Part shown: positions 1 through 9,315 of the stretch, in pieces
Numbering within the stretch: position 1 is the first letter of the stretch
How the letters are laid out: each line of letters starts with the position of its first letter
Assembly: GCF_902702915.1 (NCBI RefSeq)
Contig: NZ_LR738849.1
Coordinates: forward strand, 1,488,001-1,552,000
Source of the DNA: Desulfovibrio sp. 86
Lineage (GTDB): Bacteria; Desulfobacterota; Desulfovibrionia; Desulfovibrionales; Desulfovibrionaceae
Length of the DNA stretch: 64,000 nt
Direction: 5' to 3'
Made by a program: the position numbers and the translations under genes
Notes under the pieces: generated by a model
Database searches by the model: none
What the model was told of the DNA's origin: nothing
Seen by the model: only the letters and a program-made list of their open reading frames with translations

Positions 1-849
1 CTGCTGGTGCCCATTGCGGGCAAGACCGTGTACGGAGCCAAACGCTGGATATCGCTTGGCTTCATGAGCCTTCAGCCCTCCGAGCTGGCCAAGCTTTCAG
101 TGCTGGTGCTGGCTGCCCGCCTGCTGGCGCGCGACAGCCGCCCCCTTGGCTGGAAGGACTTTTTCTCCGTATTCTTCGTCTGCCTGTTGCCCTGCGCCCT
201 CATCATCACCCAGCCGGACCTTGGCACCACCATGCTCCTTCTGCTTATCCTGGCGGGCATGATACTTTTTCACGGACTCAAGGGCTATGTGCTGAAAACA
301 TGCCTTCTGGCCGTGCCCGGCGTGGGGGCCCTCATGTGGTTTGTGGGCATGCACGACTACCAGCGCCAGCGCATTCTGACCTTCCTTGACCCCACCACCG
401 ACCCGCGCGGCACCGGCTACCACATCATCCAGTCGCGCATCGCCATCGGCTCCGGCGAGCTCTGGGGCAAGGGCTTCAAAGAAGGCACGCAAAGCCAGCT
501 ACGCTTCTTGCCAGAGCGCCATTCAGACTTTGCCGTGGCCGTTTTTGGCGAGGAATGGGGCTTTGTGGGCTGCGTTGCCCTGGTCACCCTGTTCTGCCTC
601 TTTTTGCTTTCCATCTTTTCCACAGCCGTGCAGGCCAAGGACCGTTTTGGCAGCATGCTGGTGGTCGGGGTATTCTTTTACTTTTTCTGGCAGATACTTA
701 TCAACATGGGCATGGTCATCGGCATCATGCCCGTGGTGGGCATTCCGCTGCCCTTCATCAGCTACGGGGGCAGCGCCACCCTGGTCAATTTCACGCTGCT
801 GGGCATAGTGCTCAACGTGTCCATGCGGCGATTCATGTTCAAGGGATAA
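1..849 (+). CDS. rodA: RodA, SEDS-family peptidoglycan glycosyltransferase (5' truncated)
   Basis: RodA polymerises lipid II into peptidoglycan during cell elongation, working in the inner membrane with a class B PBP. The open frame runs in from the window edge, so the start is missing; about 282 residues are visible. They contain repeated hydrophobic segments, the SEDS motif QPSELAKL near the visible N-terminus, the extracytoplasmic loop with the DPRGTGYH stretch, and the C-terminal PLPFISYGGSA signature typical of RodA/FtsW. The gene ends 25 bases before a bactofilin gene on the same strand, which fits a shape-determination locus. FtsW is the alternative; the bactofilin neighbour favours RodA. 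Confidence 0.9.
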   Translation: MLVPIAGKTVYGAKRWISLGFMSLQPSELAKLSVLVLAARLLARDSRPLGWKDFFSVFFVCLLPCALIITQPDLGTTMLLLLILAGMILFHGLKGYVLKTCLLAVPGVGALMWFVGMHDYQRQRILTFLDPTTDPRGTGYHIIQSRIAIGSGELWGKGFKEGTQSQLRFLPERHSDFAVAVFGEEWGFVGCVALVTLFCLFLLSIFSTAVQAKDRFGSMLVVGVFFYFFWQILINMGMVIGIMPVVGIPLPFISYGGSATLVNFTLLGIVLNVSMRRFMFKG

Positions 850-874
850 TTGCAAATATAACGGGGAGACTGCT

Positions 875-1216
875 GTGGCCAAGGACGAAATAGCCTACCT
901 GGGTTCCGATACAGTTTATGAAGGCAAACTGCATTTCAAGGGCACCGTGCGCATTGAAGGCAAGTACAATGGCGAGATCGTGAGCGAAGGCACACTGAAT
1001 GTGGGCAAGGACGCTCAGGTCACCGGCACGCTTGATGTGGGCGAACTTCTGCTCTCCGGCCGGTTCTCCGGCGAAATCACGGCCCGCCGCCGCGTGGTCG
1101 TCTACGGATCGGGCATACTTGAAGGCCGCGTGCAAACCCCCGTGCTGCTGACCGAAGAAGGCGGCATCATCGAAGGCCAGGTGAGCATGCAGAGCTCCGG
1201 CAAGGTCAAAGCCTAG
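875..1216 (+). CDS. Bactofilin-family (polymer-forming cytoskeletal) protein
   Basis: A 113-residue protein made almost entirely of the bactofilin beta-helix, with repeating short strands such as YEGKLHFKGTVRIEGKYNGEI and short polar ends. Bactofilins polymerise without nucleotide and position cell-wall or envelope machinery at the membrane. The start is a GTG at 875, preceded by a GGGGAG ribosome site at about 863; no in-frame ATG fits better. It follows rodA by 25 bases and is probably cotranscribed. The terminal repeat element A lies just downstream. Function beyond morphogenesis is not visible. Confidence 0.85.
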   Translation: MAKDEIAYLGSDTVYEGKLHFKGTVRIEGKYNGEIVSEGTLNVGKDAQVTGTLDVGELLLSGRFSGEITARRRVVVYGSGILEGRVQTPVLLTEEGGIIEGQVSMQSSGKVKA

Positions 1217-1239
1217 GAAACGCTGATTTATAGAGTTCT

Positions 1240-1325
1240 GTGGGGGAGGGACCCTTTTGCAAAAGGGTCCCTCCCCCACGCCCCCACCCCCTAAAACTCT
1301 TGGTATGATTTTGCAGCGTTGAAAG
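1240..1325. repeat. Dispersed repeat family A, copy 1
   Basis: A perfect 40-base palindrome at 1240-1279 (arms GTGGGGGAGGGACCCTTTT, centre GC) followed by a C-rich tail GCCCCCACCCCCTAAAAC and about 30 less conserved bases. The same palindrome plus tail recurs near 3.7, 6.4, 13.8, 16.2/17.6 and 24.8 kb. It lies 23 bases after the bactofilin stop. It could serve as a transcription terminator or REP-like element; the function is inferred. Confidence 0.85.
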
Positions 1326-1349
1326 GGGTTCTGCTTTGGAATAGGACGT

Positions 1350-1386
1350 TAGAGCATTTTACCTTTGAAAAAACGTACATGCTCTA
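1350..1386. repeat. Fragment of repeat family B
   Basis: Contains AGAGCATTTTACCTTTGAAA followed by a complementary ATGCTCT, the terminal hairpin signature of family B seen near 21.3, 25.1 and 61.7 kb. Only the end of the element is recognisable here. The rest of the gene-free stretch 1387-1869 holds no credible coding frame or RNA that I can recognise. Confidence 0.5.
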
Positions 1387-1869
1387 CCGCTGCTCCAACA
1401 TACTGCAACGTGCGGTATGACGTGAACGCGCGTCAAAACACCGCCAGCAAGAAATGCAGCCTGCTTAGGCGCACAGCCCACTCTGAAGCACAGGCACATA
1501 GGCACGCCGCCCGCACAAGAAATTCAGCCCGCCCAGAGCCACAGCCCGCACAAGGCTTTTTATTCCACCCCGCCTGCGGCCCAAGGGGCCGCCCACGCCG
1601 CCATTTGCCCCATGTGACAAAATAGCGCATACTCACACACTGGCGCGTTGCATAACCGACACTGTCAGTTGGCAGTATGGCTTGCATACGCGTATGCGCA
1701 GAGCCGCCAGAAACGCCACCCTGGCGTTACCCGCGTAGCGACATTGCGACCCCCATGGCGGACGCCTGCTCTCGCGCCCGCCAGAGCAACTTCAAAGTGC
1801 ACTTGCTTGAGTGGCCCCGGCCACAGTACAGGCAGACTACTTTGCAACGCTTTCTTCAAGGAGGCACAC

Positions 1870-2424
1870 ATGGCACAAGACTATTTTCGCGCTCTCAGAG
1901 ATGTTGCGCTGGTCATCAACTCCAGCCTTGAGCCCAAGGATGTCCTGCACAAAATAACCGAACAGACAGCCGTCACCATGGGCTGCAAGGCCAGCACCAT
2001 CCGCCTGCTGGACAGCACTGGCCGCTTTTTGCTGCCCAGCGCCGCCTACGGCCTTTCCGGCACCTACCTGCGCAAGGGGCCGGTGGAAGTGAAGCGCAGC
2101 GGCATGGACGGCGAAGTGCTTGCCGGCAAGACCATCCACCTCAAGGACGCCACCGCCGACGGACGCTTTCAGTATCCCGATTCGGCCAGGGCGGAAGGCC
2201 TCGTTTCCGTTCTGTCCGCCCCGCTGATGGTGGACGGCAAGGCCATTGGCCTTATCCGCGTCTATTCCGCCCAAGAACGTGAATTCACGGCCGACGAACA
2301 GACCTTTATGGAAGCCGTGGCCGCCATCTCGGCCCTGGCCATTGAAAATTCGCGCCTGCATGAGGCGCTGCGCAACAATTACGAACTGATGACCAAGCAC
2401 GCGTACCCGGTCTACGAAGACTAA
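1870..2424 (+). CDS. GAF-domain sensor-like protein
   Basis: A 184-residue cytoplasmic protein that is essentially a single GAF domain, spanning about residues 15-165. It starts with a helix (DVALVINSSLEP), then the GAF core with RLLDSTGRFLLPSAAYG and the C-terminal strand-helix VLSAPLMVDGKAIGLIRVYS. There is no kinase, cyclase or output domain, so it probably binds a small molecule or partner and acts on another protein. The ATG at 1870 is chosen because AAGGAGG lies eight to fourteen bases upstream; the frame remains open further upstream but without codon character. The ligand is unknown. It precedes gapA by 197 bases. Confidence 0.75.
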   Translation: MAQDYFRALRDVALVINSSLEPKDVLHKITEQTAVTMGCKASTIRLLDSTGRFLLPSAAYGLSGTYLRKGPVEVKRSGMDGEVLAGKTIHLKDATADGRFQYPDSARAEGLVSVLSAPLMVDGKAIGLIRVYSAQEREFTADEQTFMEAVAAISALAIENSRLHEALRNNYELMTKHAYPVYED

Positions 2425-2621
2425 GGCGGGTTGCCCTTGAGGACAGACATTTTCAAGGGTCACAGCACGCCAGGTACGGCGCGCAGTTGCGCAGATGGAT
2501 TACGGCTGCTCCCCCCGGAAGGGCCGACCCAGTTCAGAATCGTGCGGGCAAACGGCGTTTCGCGCATGAAGAGCGCACGTCGCCTGAAGACACTTCCCTC
2601 TAGTTTGTGAGGATTTCGCAT

Positions 2622-3638
2622 ATGAGCAAAATCAGAATAGGCATCAACGGCTTTGGCCGCATCGGCAGGCAGGTTTTCCGCGCCCTGCACAAGAGCTACC
2701 GCGACCGCGTGGAAGTGGTGGCCATCAACGACCTTTTCGACGCTGAAACCAACTTTCACCTGCTGGAATACGACTCGGTTTACGGGCGCGCCTATCTGGA
2801 CGCCAAGATCGACGGCGCCGAAGTGACCGTGGGCGACTGGAAGGTGCACTGCTTCGCCGAGCGCGACCCCAAGCAGCTTGCCTGGGGCCAATACGGCGTG
2901 GACATTGTGGTGGAAAGCACGGGCATTTTCCGCAAGGCTTCCCAGTGCTCCGTCCACATTGAGAACGGGGCCAAAAAGGTCATCATCACTGCCCCGGCCA
3001 AGGAAGAAGACATCACCATCGTCATGGGCGTCAACCATCAGGACTACGATCCGGCCAAACACCACATCGTGTCCAACGCCTCGTGCACGACCAACTGCCT
3101 TGCCCCTGTGGCCCTGGTGCTGCAGAACGAATTCGGCATCCAGATCGGCAACATGACCACCATCCACTCCTACACCAACGACCAGCGCATCCTGGACATG
3201 GCCCACAAGGACCCCCGCCGTGCCCGCGCCGCCGCGTGCAATATCATTCCCACGTCCACCGGTGCGGCGCAGGCCGTGGCCAAGGTCATTCCCGCGCTCA
3301 AGGGCAAATTCAGCGGCTACTCGCTGCGTGTGCCCACGCCCACCGTGTCTGTGGTGGACTTCAGCGGCATCCTTGAAAAGGAAACCGACACCGAAACCCT
3401 GCTGGGCAAACTCAAGGACGCCTCGGAGACCTACCTCAAGGGCATTCTTGAATACAATGACAAGCCATTGGTTTCCATGGACTTTAAAGGAAATCCCGCT
3501 TCTTCCATCCTTGAGGCTTCCTACACCACGGTGCAGGAAGGCAAGATGGTCAAGGTGGTGGCATGGTACGACAACGAGTGGGGCTACTCCTGCCGCGTTT
3601 GCGACCTGGCCTGCCTCATGGCAGAAAAGGGCATCTAG
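2622..3638 (+). CDS. gapA: Type I glyceraldehyde-3-phosphate dehydrogenase, NAD type
   Basis: Converts glyceraldehyde-3-phosphate to 1,3-bisphosphoglycerate in glycolysis and gluconeogenesis. The 338-residue protein has the Rossmann start INGFGRIGR (9-17), the NAD-preferring Asn36-Asp37 pair, and the catalytic ASCTTNC motif with Cys155. The C-terminal WYDNEWGYS is also present. ATG 2622 has GTGAGGA about nine bases upstream; the in-frame codon 15 bases earlier lacks this spacing. A second, divergent GAPDH lies at 25.2 kb, so this copy is likely the glycolytic NAD enzyme. The gene stands alone and ends at a family A palindrome. Confidence 0.95.
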   Translation: MSKIRIGINGFGRIGRQVFRALHKSYRDRVEVVAINDLFDAETNFHLLEYDSVYGRAYLDAKIDGAEVTVGDWKVHCFAERDPKQLAWGQYGVDIVVESTGIFRKASQCSVHIENGAKKVIITAPAKEEDITIVMGVNHQDYDPAKHHIVSNASCTTNCLAPVALVLQNEFGIQIGNMTTIHSYTNDQRILDMAHKDPRRARAAACNIIPTSTGAAQAVAKVIPALKGKFSGYSLRVPTPTVSVVDFSGILEKETDTETLLGKLKDASETYLKGILEYNDKPLVSMDFKGNPASSILEASYTTVQEGKMVKVVAWYDNEWGYSCRVCDLACLMAEKGI

Positions 3639-3686
3639 GGCAGATTACCTTTGAAAACGGTTACAGGATATACCCACCTCGGCCCC

Positions 3687-3777
3687 AACTCGCCTTATTC
3701 CGGTAAAACGCCATAAAGGTTTTGGGGGGAGGGGGTGTGGGGGAGGAGACCCTTTTGCAAAAGGGTCCCTCCCCCAC
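3687..3777. repeat. Dispersed repeat family A, copy 2 (inverted)
   Basis: A near-perfect palindrome at 3737-3777 with one extra base in the left arm (GGAGGAGACCC against GGGTCCCTCC). It is preceded by the G-rich tail TTTTGGGGGGAGGGGGTG and about 30 bases alignable to the copies at 16.2 and 24.7 kb. The orientation is opposite to copy 1. It sits between the convergent 3' ends of gapA and the chemoreceptor gene, where it could end transcription from both sides. Confidence 0.85.
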
Positions 3778-3843
3778 AAGCATTTCTTCCCGCACAAACA
3801 CTTCTTCCCCCGCCCCCTCACAAGCGTTTCAACGCTGCTCCGC

Positions 3844-5859
3844 CTACGACCTCTTGAGCTGATCCACAATGGCCCGCAAATCGCCGGACATGGCTGCAAG
3901 CTGCTGCACCGCCTGGGTGGACTCCGCCTGTCCCCGCGATGTTTCTTCTGAGATTCTTGTTACTTCTTCAATGGCCTGACTGATCTGTTCCGAAGCTGCG
4001 GACTGTTCTTCGGCGGCCGTGGCTATGGACTGCGCCTGATCGGCGTTGTCCTTGGCGTAGGTGAGGATATTTCCAAGCGCCGTGCCGGAATCGTGCGAAA
4101 GCGTTGTGGTTTTTCCCACGGTGTTTACAGCTGAATCCATAGAGTGGATGCTTTTTTGCGCGGCCGTCTGAATGGCTGAGATGTTTTCTCCCACTTCCTT
4201 GGTGGCGCCGATGGTTTTTTCGGCCAGCTTGCGCACCTCGTCAGCCACCACGGCGAATCCGCGTCCGGCCTCGCCTGCGCGGGCTGCCTCAATGGCGGCG
4301 TTGAGCGCAAGCAGACTGGTCTGATCCGCGATATCGTTGATGACGTCCATGATGGCTCCGATGCTGTTGGCCTGCCGCCCCAGCACGGTGAGGTCTTCCT
4401 TCATGGTGTGGCTTTGCGTCTCCAGCTCATTGACCGCAGCGATGACCTGGTGCACCAGTTCCGCGCCGCGTCCGGCCTCTTTTTGCGTATTCACGGCATT
4501 GGTGGCGGCATCGCCCGAATTGCGGGCGACCTCAACCACGGACACGCTCATCTGCTCCATGCTGGTGGCGGTTTCAGTCATGCGTTGCTGCTGCACTGAC
4601 GCCGCCTTGGATATCTGCTCCGCCTGGGCAGCCAGTTCTTCTGTGCTTGAGGCTATGCGTTCCACAATCCCTTCGATCTGCGAAGCCGCCTGAAGGATGC
4701 CGCGCCGCGTGGCCAGTTCGGCCTCCTTGCGGGCCTCTTCTGCTTCGGCCACGGCCTTGCGGGCGCGTTCGGCCTCCTTGGTGGCAAGTTTTTCTTTTTC
4801 TGCCGTGGTGGATATCATTTCCTTGAGTCTGTTCACCATGGTGCGCAGGGCGTCGGCCAGCACGCCAACCTCGTCCCTGCTTCTGACGTTCAGCGTTTCG
4901 TCCAGCCTGCCTGCGGACACGGAGGCGGCAAAGTCCACGCACTTGTTAAGGGGCTTGAAGATCAGGCGGGTCACAAGAAACATCACCATCAGGGCTGAAA
5001 AAACCAGGGCCACCACGGCGGCGATGGAACTGTACAGCAGGTTCTGGTCCGAATCCTGGTGGATGACGCTCATCTCTTCGTACGTCCACACCTTCCAATC
5101 CAGCCCCTTGATGGTGTAGAGGCTGCCCACATACTGCTCGTTGCTGTGGGTGAAGGATATCCTGCCATCGGAATTCTGCGTGCGGTATTTGTCCAGGCCG
5201 GAAACCTCGTCCCACAGGCTTTTGCCGATGCGCTTTTCATTCCTGTTGGCCATGATGTAGCCATCGGCCCTGGTCAGAAAGACGTTCTGGAAATCCAGCA
5301 CGCCGTTGGCGAACGTGGTGATGTCCGTAAGGCCCAGGTTGATGCACAGTGCGCCCACCACCTTTCCGTTGTCCATGATGGGCACGCCCACGGCCATGAC
5401 TGTGGCCCCGATGGATGAGGTGTACGGCGTGGTGACCACGCGCTTTTCACCGGAAAAAATGCGTTTGTACCACTCGCGCCCAAGACTTTTGGCATTGAAA
5501 TTGGGGATCATGCCCTTGTCATTGTGCGCCTCGCCGTTTTCAAAACAATAGTAGGCTTCCACAAGCTTTGTCTGCTGCAACAGCTGGACAAGCACATTCC
5601 TGCGGTATTGGTACAGGTCGTCGCCAGTGACGCCAACGGGCTGAACCAACATTTTGGCTGACAGTTCCAGCATGTTGAAATACACGTCCATCTTTTCGGC
5701 AACGGCTTTGCCCACGGATCGTGAGATGGTGTCCAACTGCTCGATCTTGGCGGCATTGGATGAAGAACTGAAGCTTTTGTACGAGTTGGCCGTCATGGCC
5801 ACGATAACCAGCGAGAAGAACGCGAAAACACTTAGAACAATTTTATTCTTTGCACTCAT
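3844..5859 (-). CDS. Methyl-accepting chemotaxis protein with dCACHE-type sensor
   Basis: A 671-residue transmembrane chemoreceptor. It has an N-terminal membrane helix (about residues 5-28), then a periplasmic region of about 250 residues with CACHE-like motifs ([29 protein letters not shown]). A second membrane helix and a HAMP domain near 300-370 follow. Then comes an Ala/Glu-rich coiled coil and the MCP signalling domain with the hairpin-tip core [12 protein letters not shown] and [16 protein letters not shown]. It signals to the CheA/CheW array. The start MSAKNKI at 5859 precedes the first membrane helix; the frame is open 18 codons further upstream but only over AT-poor filler. The ligand is unknown; small-molecule binding of the dCACHE type is expected. 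No CheB/R-binding pentapeptide is visible at the C-terminus. Confidence 0.9.
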   Translation of the reverse strand: MSAKNKIVLSVFAFFSLVIVAMTANSYKSFSSSSNAAKIEQLDTISRSVGKAVAEKMDVYFNMLELSAKMLVQPVGVTGDDLYQYRRNVLVQLLQQTKLVEAYYCFENGEAHNDKGMIPNFNAKSLGREWYKRIFSGEKRVVTTPYTSSIGATVMAVGVPIMDNGKVVGALCINLGLTDITTFANGVLDFQNVFLTRADGYIMANRNEKRIGKSLWDEVSGLDKYRTQNSDGRISFTHSNEQYVGSLYTIKGLDWKVWTYEEMSVIHQDSDQNLLYSSIAAVVALVFSALMVMFLVTRLIFKPLNKCVDFAASVSAGRLDETLNVRSRDEVGVLADALRTMVNRLKEMISTTAEKEKLATKEAERARKAVAEAEEARKEAELATRRGILQAASQIEGIVERIASSTEELAAQAEQISKAASVQQQRMTETATSMEQMSVSVVEVARNSGDAATNAVNTQKEAGRGAELVHQVIAAVNELETQSHTMKEDLTVLGRQANSIGAIMDVINDIADQTSLLALNAAIEAARAGEAGRGFAVVADEVRKLAEKTIGATKEVGENISAIQTAAQKSIHSMDSAVNTVGKTTTLSHDSGTALGNILTYAKDNADQAQSIATAAEEQSAASEQISQAIEEVTRISEETSRGQAESTQAVQQLAAMSGDLRAIVDQLKRS

Positions 5860-6300
5860 GGTTGCGTCACGTCCTTGATTGTAAAAAAAGTAACAAGGCA
5901 AAACCCTCGCCAAATAGTATCTGCCGATTAAGACATCCCACGTGGATAAGAAATATTTTCAGTTGATAAAAACTAATATCATAAAGCTAATATGTAAAGC
6001 TGAAATATACAGGATAAAAATGTGTAACTCAGCTTTAAAACGTATTTATTTTTTAAATACCCCCGCAAAATCTCAAAACAACATGCATACACCATTATTT
6101 AATATATTAAAATTATCAATACTGCATAATTTACTATACAAATGGATGAAAAGTTATATTTTTGCTTTCTACACCCATATTTAAGAAGAAAAATATTTTC
6201 CAATGCATAAATAAAACAGCCCCATACCTGCTGTGAACTATAGGGTTCATTTTAAATTAAAATAAATTTGTAAATATGGCAGGAGGAATATCAAGCGACC
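5860..6300. other. AT-rich intergenic region upstream of the chemoreceptor
   Basis: Strikingly AT-rich compared with the surrounding GC-rich DNA. It most likely holds the promoter of the minus-strand chemoreceptor gene. An 80-codon plus-strand frame at 5942-6184 exists, but has no convincing ribosome site and a composition expected of AT-rich noncoding DNA, so I do not call it a gene. The abrupt composition change could also mark acquired or H-NS-like-bound DNA; that is inference. Confidence 0.5.
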
Positions 6301-6418
6301 TGTAACGGCACGTCGCGCGGCTTGCAACCGCAACCGGTTGGAGGCGGATACGCCCCTAAACGGTCAGGGTCATTCACACGACCGCGCAGCCGTAGGAAAT
6401 TTCACGCTGGAAGGCTTT

Positions 6419-6515
6419 GTGGGGGAGGGACCCTTTTGCAAAAGGGTCCCTCCCCCACGCCCCCACCCCCTAAAACCCTTAGTGTATTTTGTGTGACCAA
6501 CGGTTTTTCTGATAT
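6419..6515. repeat. Dispersed repeat family A, copy 3
   Basis: A perfect 40-base palindrome at 6419-6458, identical to copy 1, followed by the C-rich tail CCCCCACCCCCTAAAACCC and about 35 further bases. It interrupts an otherwise structured GC-rich stretch (6300-6626) of unknown role. It lies about 370 bases beyond the end of the oxidoreductase operon. Confidence 0.85.
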
Positions 6516-6626
6516 GAAGCTGGACATACAAAGACGGCGCGTTTGCTGGCATCAGTCGCCGTAACGGTTATCCGCTCTCGAGCGATTTGACGTTGAAACC
6601 CGGCTGACGCCCCGCCGCGCGTCAAC

Positions 6627-6662
6627 AAAAAAATCCCCGTGGGAATCCACGGGGATTTTTTT
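6627..6662. terminator. Bidirectional rho-independent terminator
   Basis: An inverted repeat with arms CCCCGTGG / CCACGGGG, flanked by an A-run on the left and a T-run on the right, so it could act in either direction. It lies 167 bases past the stop of the minus-strand 2-oxoacid oxidoreductase operon and is its probable terminator. It could also end an uncharacterised plus-strand transcript from 6300-6626. Confidence 0.85.
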
Positions 6663-6668
6663 GTGTAT

Positions 6669-6833
6669 CAGTCAGTTGGCGTCAGTTGGCGCCAGTTGGC
6701 GTCTGTTACGCGCCCGCCATGCGCTATTATGCCCCTGTTGTGCCCATGGTGCGCGACGGGCACGGTCTGGTTACGCGGCGGGCATGCCCCCAGAGCTCAG
6801 ACGTCGAAGCGGTCAGACGTCGAAGCGGTCAGG
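6669..6833. repeat. Short direct repeats in the oxidoreductase 3' region
   Basis: Four near-identical direct copies of a CAGTTGGCG unit occur at about 6669-6704. Two exact copies of CAGACGTCGAAGCGGT follow at about 6798-6829, and the second runs up to the stop codon of the gamma-subunit gene. They lie in the 3' untranslated region of the operon. They may reflect replication slippage; no function is evident. Confidence 0.6.
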
Positions 6834-7368
6834 CAAAGTCGTAGCCAGCTTCCAGAGCCTTCATGTTGGCCGGGATAAGCTTGGCGTAGTGAGCGCTTGT
6901 CACTCTTTTGATGGTTTCCTGCACTTCTATGAGCGGCAGCGCTCCCGTAGCCTTGATCCACGCGCCGAGAGCCACCATGTTGGCCATCTTCGCACTGCCC
7001 AGTTCGTGGGCCATGTCGTTGACCGGGATGTAGACCGTGTGCAGGGAGGCATCCAGAAGCCCCTTGTCCACCAGGGAGGCGTTGACCACCTGCACCCCGT
7101 CCTTGTGCAGACGCGGCTGGAACTTTGTCAGCGAGGGTTCGTTGAGGATGATGGTGGACAGGGGCTCACGCACCAGCGGCGAGCCGATGGCGTGTTCGTC
7201 CATAACCACCGTGCAGTTGGCCGTACCGCCGCGCATTTCCGCGCCGTATACGGGGATGAAGCTCACCTCAAGACCGTGTTCCATGCCTGCCTGCGCCAGA
7301 AGGTTGCCTATGAGCATGACCCCCTGGCCGCCGAACCCGGCGATAATGACGTCCTGATAGCTACTCAC
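6829..7368 (-). CDS. 2-oxoacid:ferredoxin oxidoreductase, gamma subunit
   Basis: The 179-residue gamma subunit of a four-subunit enzyme that oxidatively decarboxylates a 2-oxoacid to an acyl-CoA and reduces ferredoxin. It shows the family start DVIIAGFGGQGVMLIG (residues 6-21), then EMRGGTANCTVVM, then the C-terminal region. The length is normal for the family. It is the last gene of the operon; its start overlaps the beta-subunit stop by eight bases, which suggests translational coupling. Sequence alone does not separate 2-oxoglutarate (Kor) from 2-oxoisovalerate (Vor) specificity. Confidence 0.88.
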   Translation of the reverse strand: MSSYQDVIIAGFGGQGVMLIGNLLAQAGMEHGLEVSFIPVYGAEMRGGTANCTVVMDEHAIGSPLVREPLSTIILNEPSLTKFQPRLHKDGVQVVNASLVDKGLLDASLHTVYIPVNDMAHELGSAKMANMVALGAWIKATGALPLIEVQETIKRVTSAHYAKLIPANMKALEAGYDFA

Positions 7369-8197
7369 GGCCTGCCTCCCCGGCTGTATGTCCCTTTGCG
7401 CCTTCTGCGGCGGCCACGGTTACATCCTTGTACACGCCCAGAGGAAACACGGGAATCATGGCCTCGGAAATGCGCTTGTTGGCGGCTATGGGGTCCATAT
7501 GCCAGTTGGTGGGGCAGCCGGAAAGCAGCTCGATAAAGCCAAAGCCGAGCCCCTGCAACTGCACGTCAAAAGCCTTGCGCACGGCCTTTTTGGCGGCGCG
7601 CACGTTTTTGACGGAATCCAGCGAGCAGCGCGCGGCATAGGCCACGCCGTCCAGTTGGGCCATGATTTCGGCCATGCGGATGGGGCCGCCCTCATTGCCA
7701 AGGCTGCGGCCCTGGCGCGTGGTGGTGGTTTTCTGCCCCAGCAGCGTGGTGGGGGCCATCTGCCCGCCCGTCATGCCGTACACCGTATTGTTGATGAAGA
7801 TGGTGGTGATCTTTTCGCCACGGTTGGCCGCGTGCAGGGATTCGGCCATGCCGATGGCGGCCATGTCGCCGTCGCCCTGATAGGTGAAGACCACGGATTC
7901 CGGCCTGGCGCGGCGCACGCCCGTGGCCACGGCGCAGGCGCGTCCGTGCGGGGCTTCAAGGCCGTCCACGTTGAAGTAGTCATAGGTAAAGGTGGCGCAG
8001 CCCACCGAGGCCACAAGTATGGTGCGGTCCGCCACACCCAGTTCGTGCAGCACCTCGCTCACCAGCCTGTGGGCTATGCCGTGGTGGCAGCCGGGGCAGT
8101 AGTGGGTCTGGCGCTCGTTGAGCACGGGGTTTACGTCAAAAACCAGGGTTTCGCCCTCTTGCGGCAGCCATTGGGCGTCCATTTGCTGTGATGACAT
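7361..8197 (-). CDS. 2-oxoacid:ferredoxin oxidoreductase, beta subunit (TPP-binding)
   Basis: The 278-residue catalytic subunit that binds thiamine diphosphate. Visible motifs are HYCPGCHHG (32-40), the TPP/Mg motif QGDGDMAAIG (107-116) and the downstream FINNTVYGMTGGQ that completes the cofactor site. The length fits KorB/VorA-type separate beta subunits, not a fused pyruvate oxidoreductase. It lies two bases after the alpha-subunit stop and overlaps the gamma gene. In sulfate reducers such enzymes link organic-acid or amino-acid oxidation to ferredoxin, or run in reverse for carboxylation. Confidence 0.92.
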   Translation of the reverse strand: MSSQQMDAQWLPQEGETLVFDVNPVLNERQTHYCPGCHHGIAHRLVSEVLHELGVADRTILVASVGCATFTYDYFNVDGLEAPHGRACAVATGVRRARPESVVFTYQGDGDMAAIGMAESLHAANRGEKITTIFINNTVYGMTGGQMAPTTLLGQKTTTTRQGRSLGNEGGPIRMAEIMAQLDGVAYAARCSLDSVKNVRAAKKAVRKAFDVQLQGLGFGFIELLSGCPTNWHMDPIAANKRISEAMIPVFPLGVYKDVTVAAAEGAKGHTAGEAGRE

Positions 8198-8199
8198 GG

Positions 8200-9315
8200 C
8201 TATTTCTCCTTGAGGGCCTGTAGCATGGGGTCACGCAGGGCGTCAGCCCCGATGAAGAGGCCGGGCATGATGCCGTGCCAGAGCACGGTAGACGCGCTTA
8301 CGCCGGGCTGGGCAAAAAGGGCCAGACGCACGTCTTCCACCATCTGCCCCGTATTCTGTTCCATAACCAGGAAGCGGCGACCGGGCGCGAGCGCGCGCAG
8401 GGCTGCATCCGGGAAAGGAAAGAGCGTGATGGGGCGGAACAGGCCAACCTTGCGCCCCTCGGCCCGCAACTGGCGTATGGCGCTGCGGGCTATGCGGGCA
8501 ATGGAGCCAAAGGCCACCACCACAAGCTCGGCGTCGTCAACGTCCACGCATTCCCACGCGCACTCGGCCTTCATGGCCTCATACTTTTTCATGAGCATGC
8601 GGTTGCGCTCGGCCAGCGCGCCTTCGGCAAGATACACGGACTTGAGCAGACGCGGCGCGGCGTTGGCGCCCCGCTTGCCATAGCCTTCAAGCCTCCAATC
8701 CTTGCTCATGGCCGCCAGATCTTCGGGCGACACAGCGTCAGCGGGCGGCACGCGCCGTACGGGTTCCTTTATCTGGCCCACAATGGCGTCGCCCAGCACC
8801 ATGACCGGGTTGGCGTACTTGAAGGCCAGGGCAAAGGCGCGGAACATGAAATCATAACATTCCTGGGCCGTGGCCGGAGCCAGCGTCAGGTTGCGGTGGT
8901 CGCCGTGGCCGCCGCCCTTGACGGCCTGAAAATAGTCGCCCTGCGAGGGGCCGATGTCGCCAAGGCCCGGCCCGCCGCGCTGCATGTTGACCATGACGCC
9001 CGGAATATGGCTGCCCGCCATGTAGGAAATGCCTTCCTGCATGAGAGATACGCCACAGCTCGATGAAGACGTGAGCGCCGGAATGCCGCAGGCCGCAGCG
9101 CCCAGCAGCATGTTGACCGCCGCCACTTCGCTTTCGGCCTGCACAAACTGGCCGCCGTGCTCCGGCAGCAGCGAGGAAAGCACTTCGGGGATTTCATTCT
9201 GCGGCGTGATGGGATAGCCGAAATAGCAGCGGCAACCCGCGTCCACAGCGCCAAAGGCCACAGCTTCATTGCCTTTTATGAGAATGCGTTCAGAGGAGTT
9301 TTGGCCCTGACTCAT
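8200..9315 (-). CDS. vorB: 2-oxoacid:ferredoxin oxidoreductase, alpha subunit (VorB/KorA type)
   Basis: The 371-residue alpha subunit. It begins with the conserved SERILIKGNEAVAFGAVDAG, followed by YFGYPITPQNEIPE. The typical EAVNMLLGAAACG-like region is present as SEVAAVNMLLGAAACG. A C-terminal domain of KorA/VorB type follows. It overlaps the upstream ferredoxin gene by four bases (ATGA). The gene order ferredoxin-alpha-beta-gamma is common for enzymes annotated either as VorB (3-methyl-2-oxobutanoate) or KorA (2-oxoglutarate); the symbol reflects the more usual naming and the substrate is unproven. Confidence 0.88.
   Translation of the reverse strand: MSQGQNSSERILIKGNEAVAFGAVDAGCRCYFGYPITPQNEIPEVLSSLLPEHGGQFVQAESEVAAVNMLLGAAACGIPALTSSSSCGVSLMQEGISYMAGSHIPGVMVNMQRGGPGLGDIGPSQGDYFQAVKGGGHGDHRNLTLAPATAQECYDFMFRAFALAFKYANPVMVLGDAIVGQIKEPVRRVPPADAVSPEDLAAMSKDWRLEGYGKRGANAAPRLLKSVYLAEGALAERNRMLMKKYEAMKAECAWECVDVDDAELVVVAFGSIARIARSAIRQLRAEGRKVGLFRPITLFPFPDAALRALAPGRRFLVMEQNTGQMVEDVRLALFAQPGVSASTVLWHGIMPGLFIGADALRDPMLQALKEK

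Noticed and set aside
5942-6184. 80-codon AT-rich frame on the plus strand upstream of the chemoreceptor
   Set aside because: No ribosome site and no family; its length is not surprising in AT-rich DNA and its lysine/isoleucine bias reflects base composition only.
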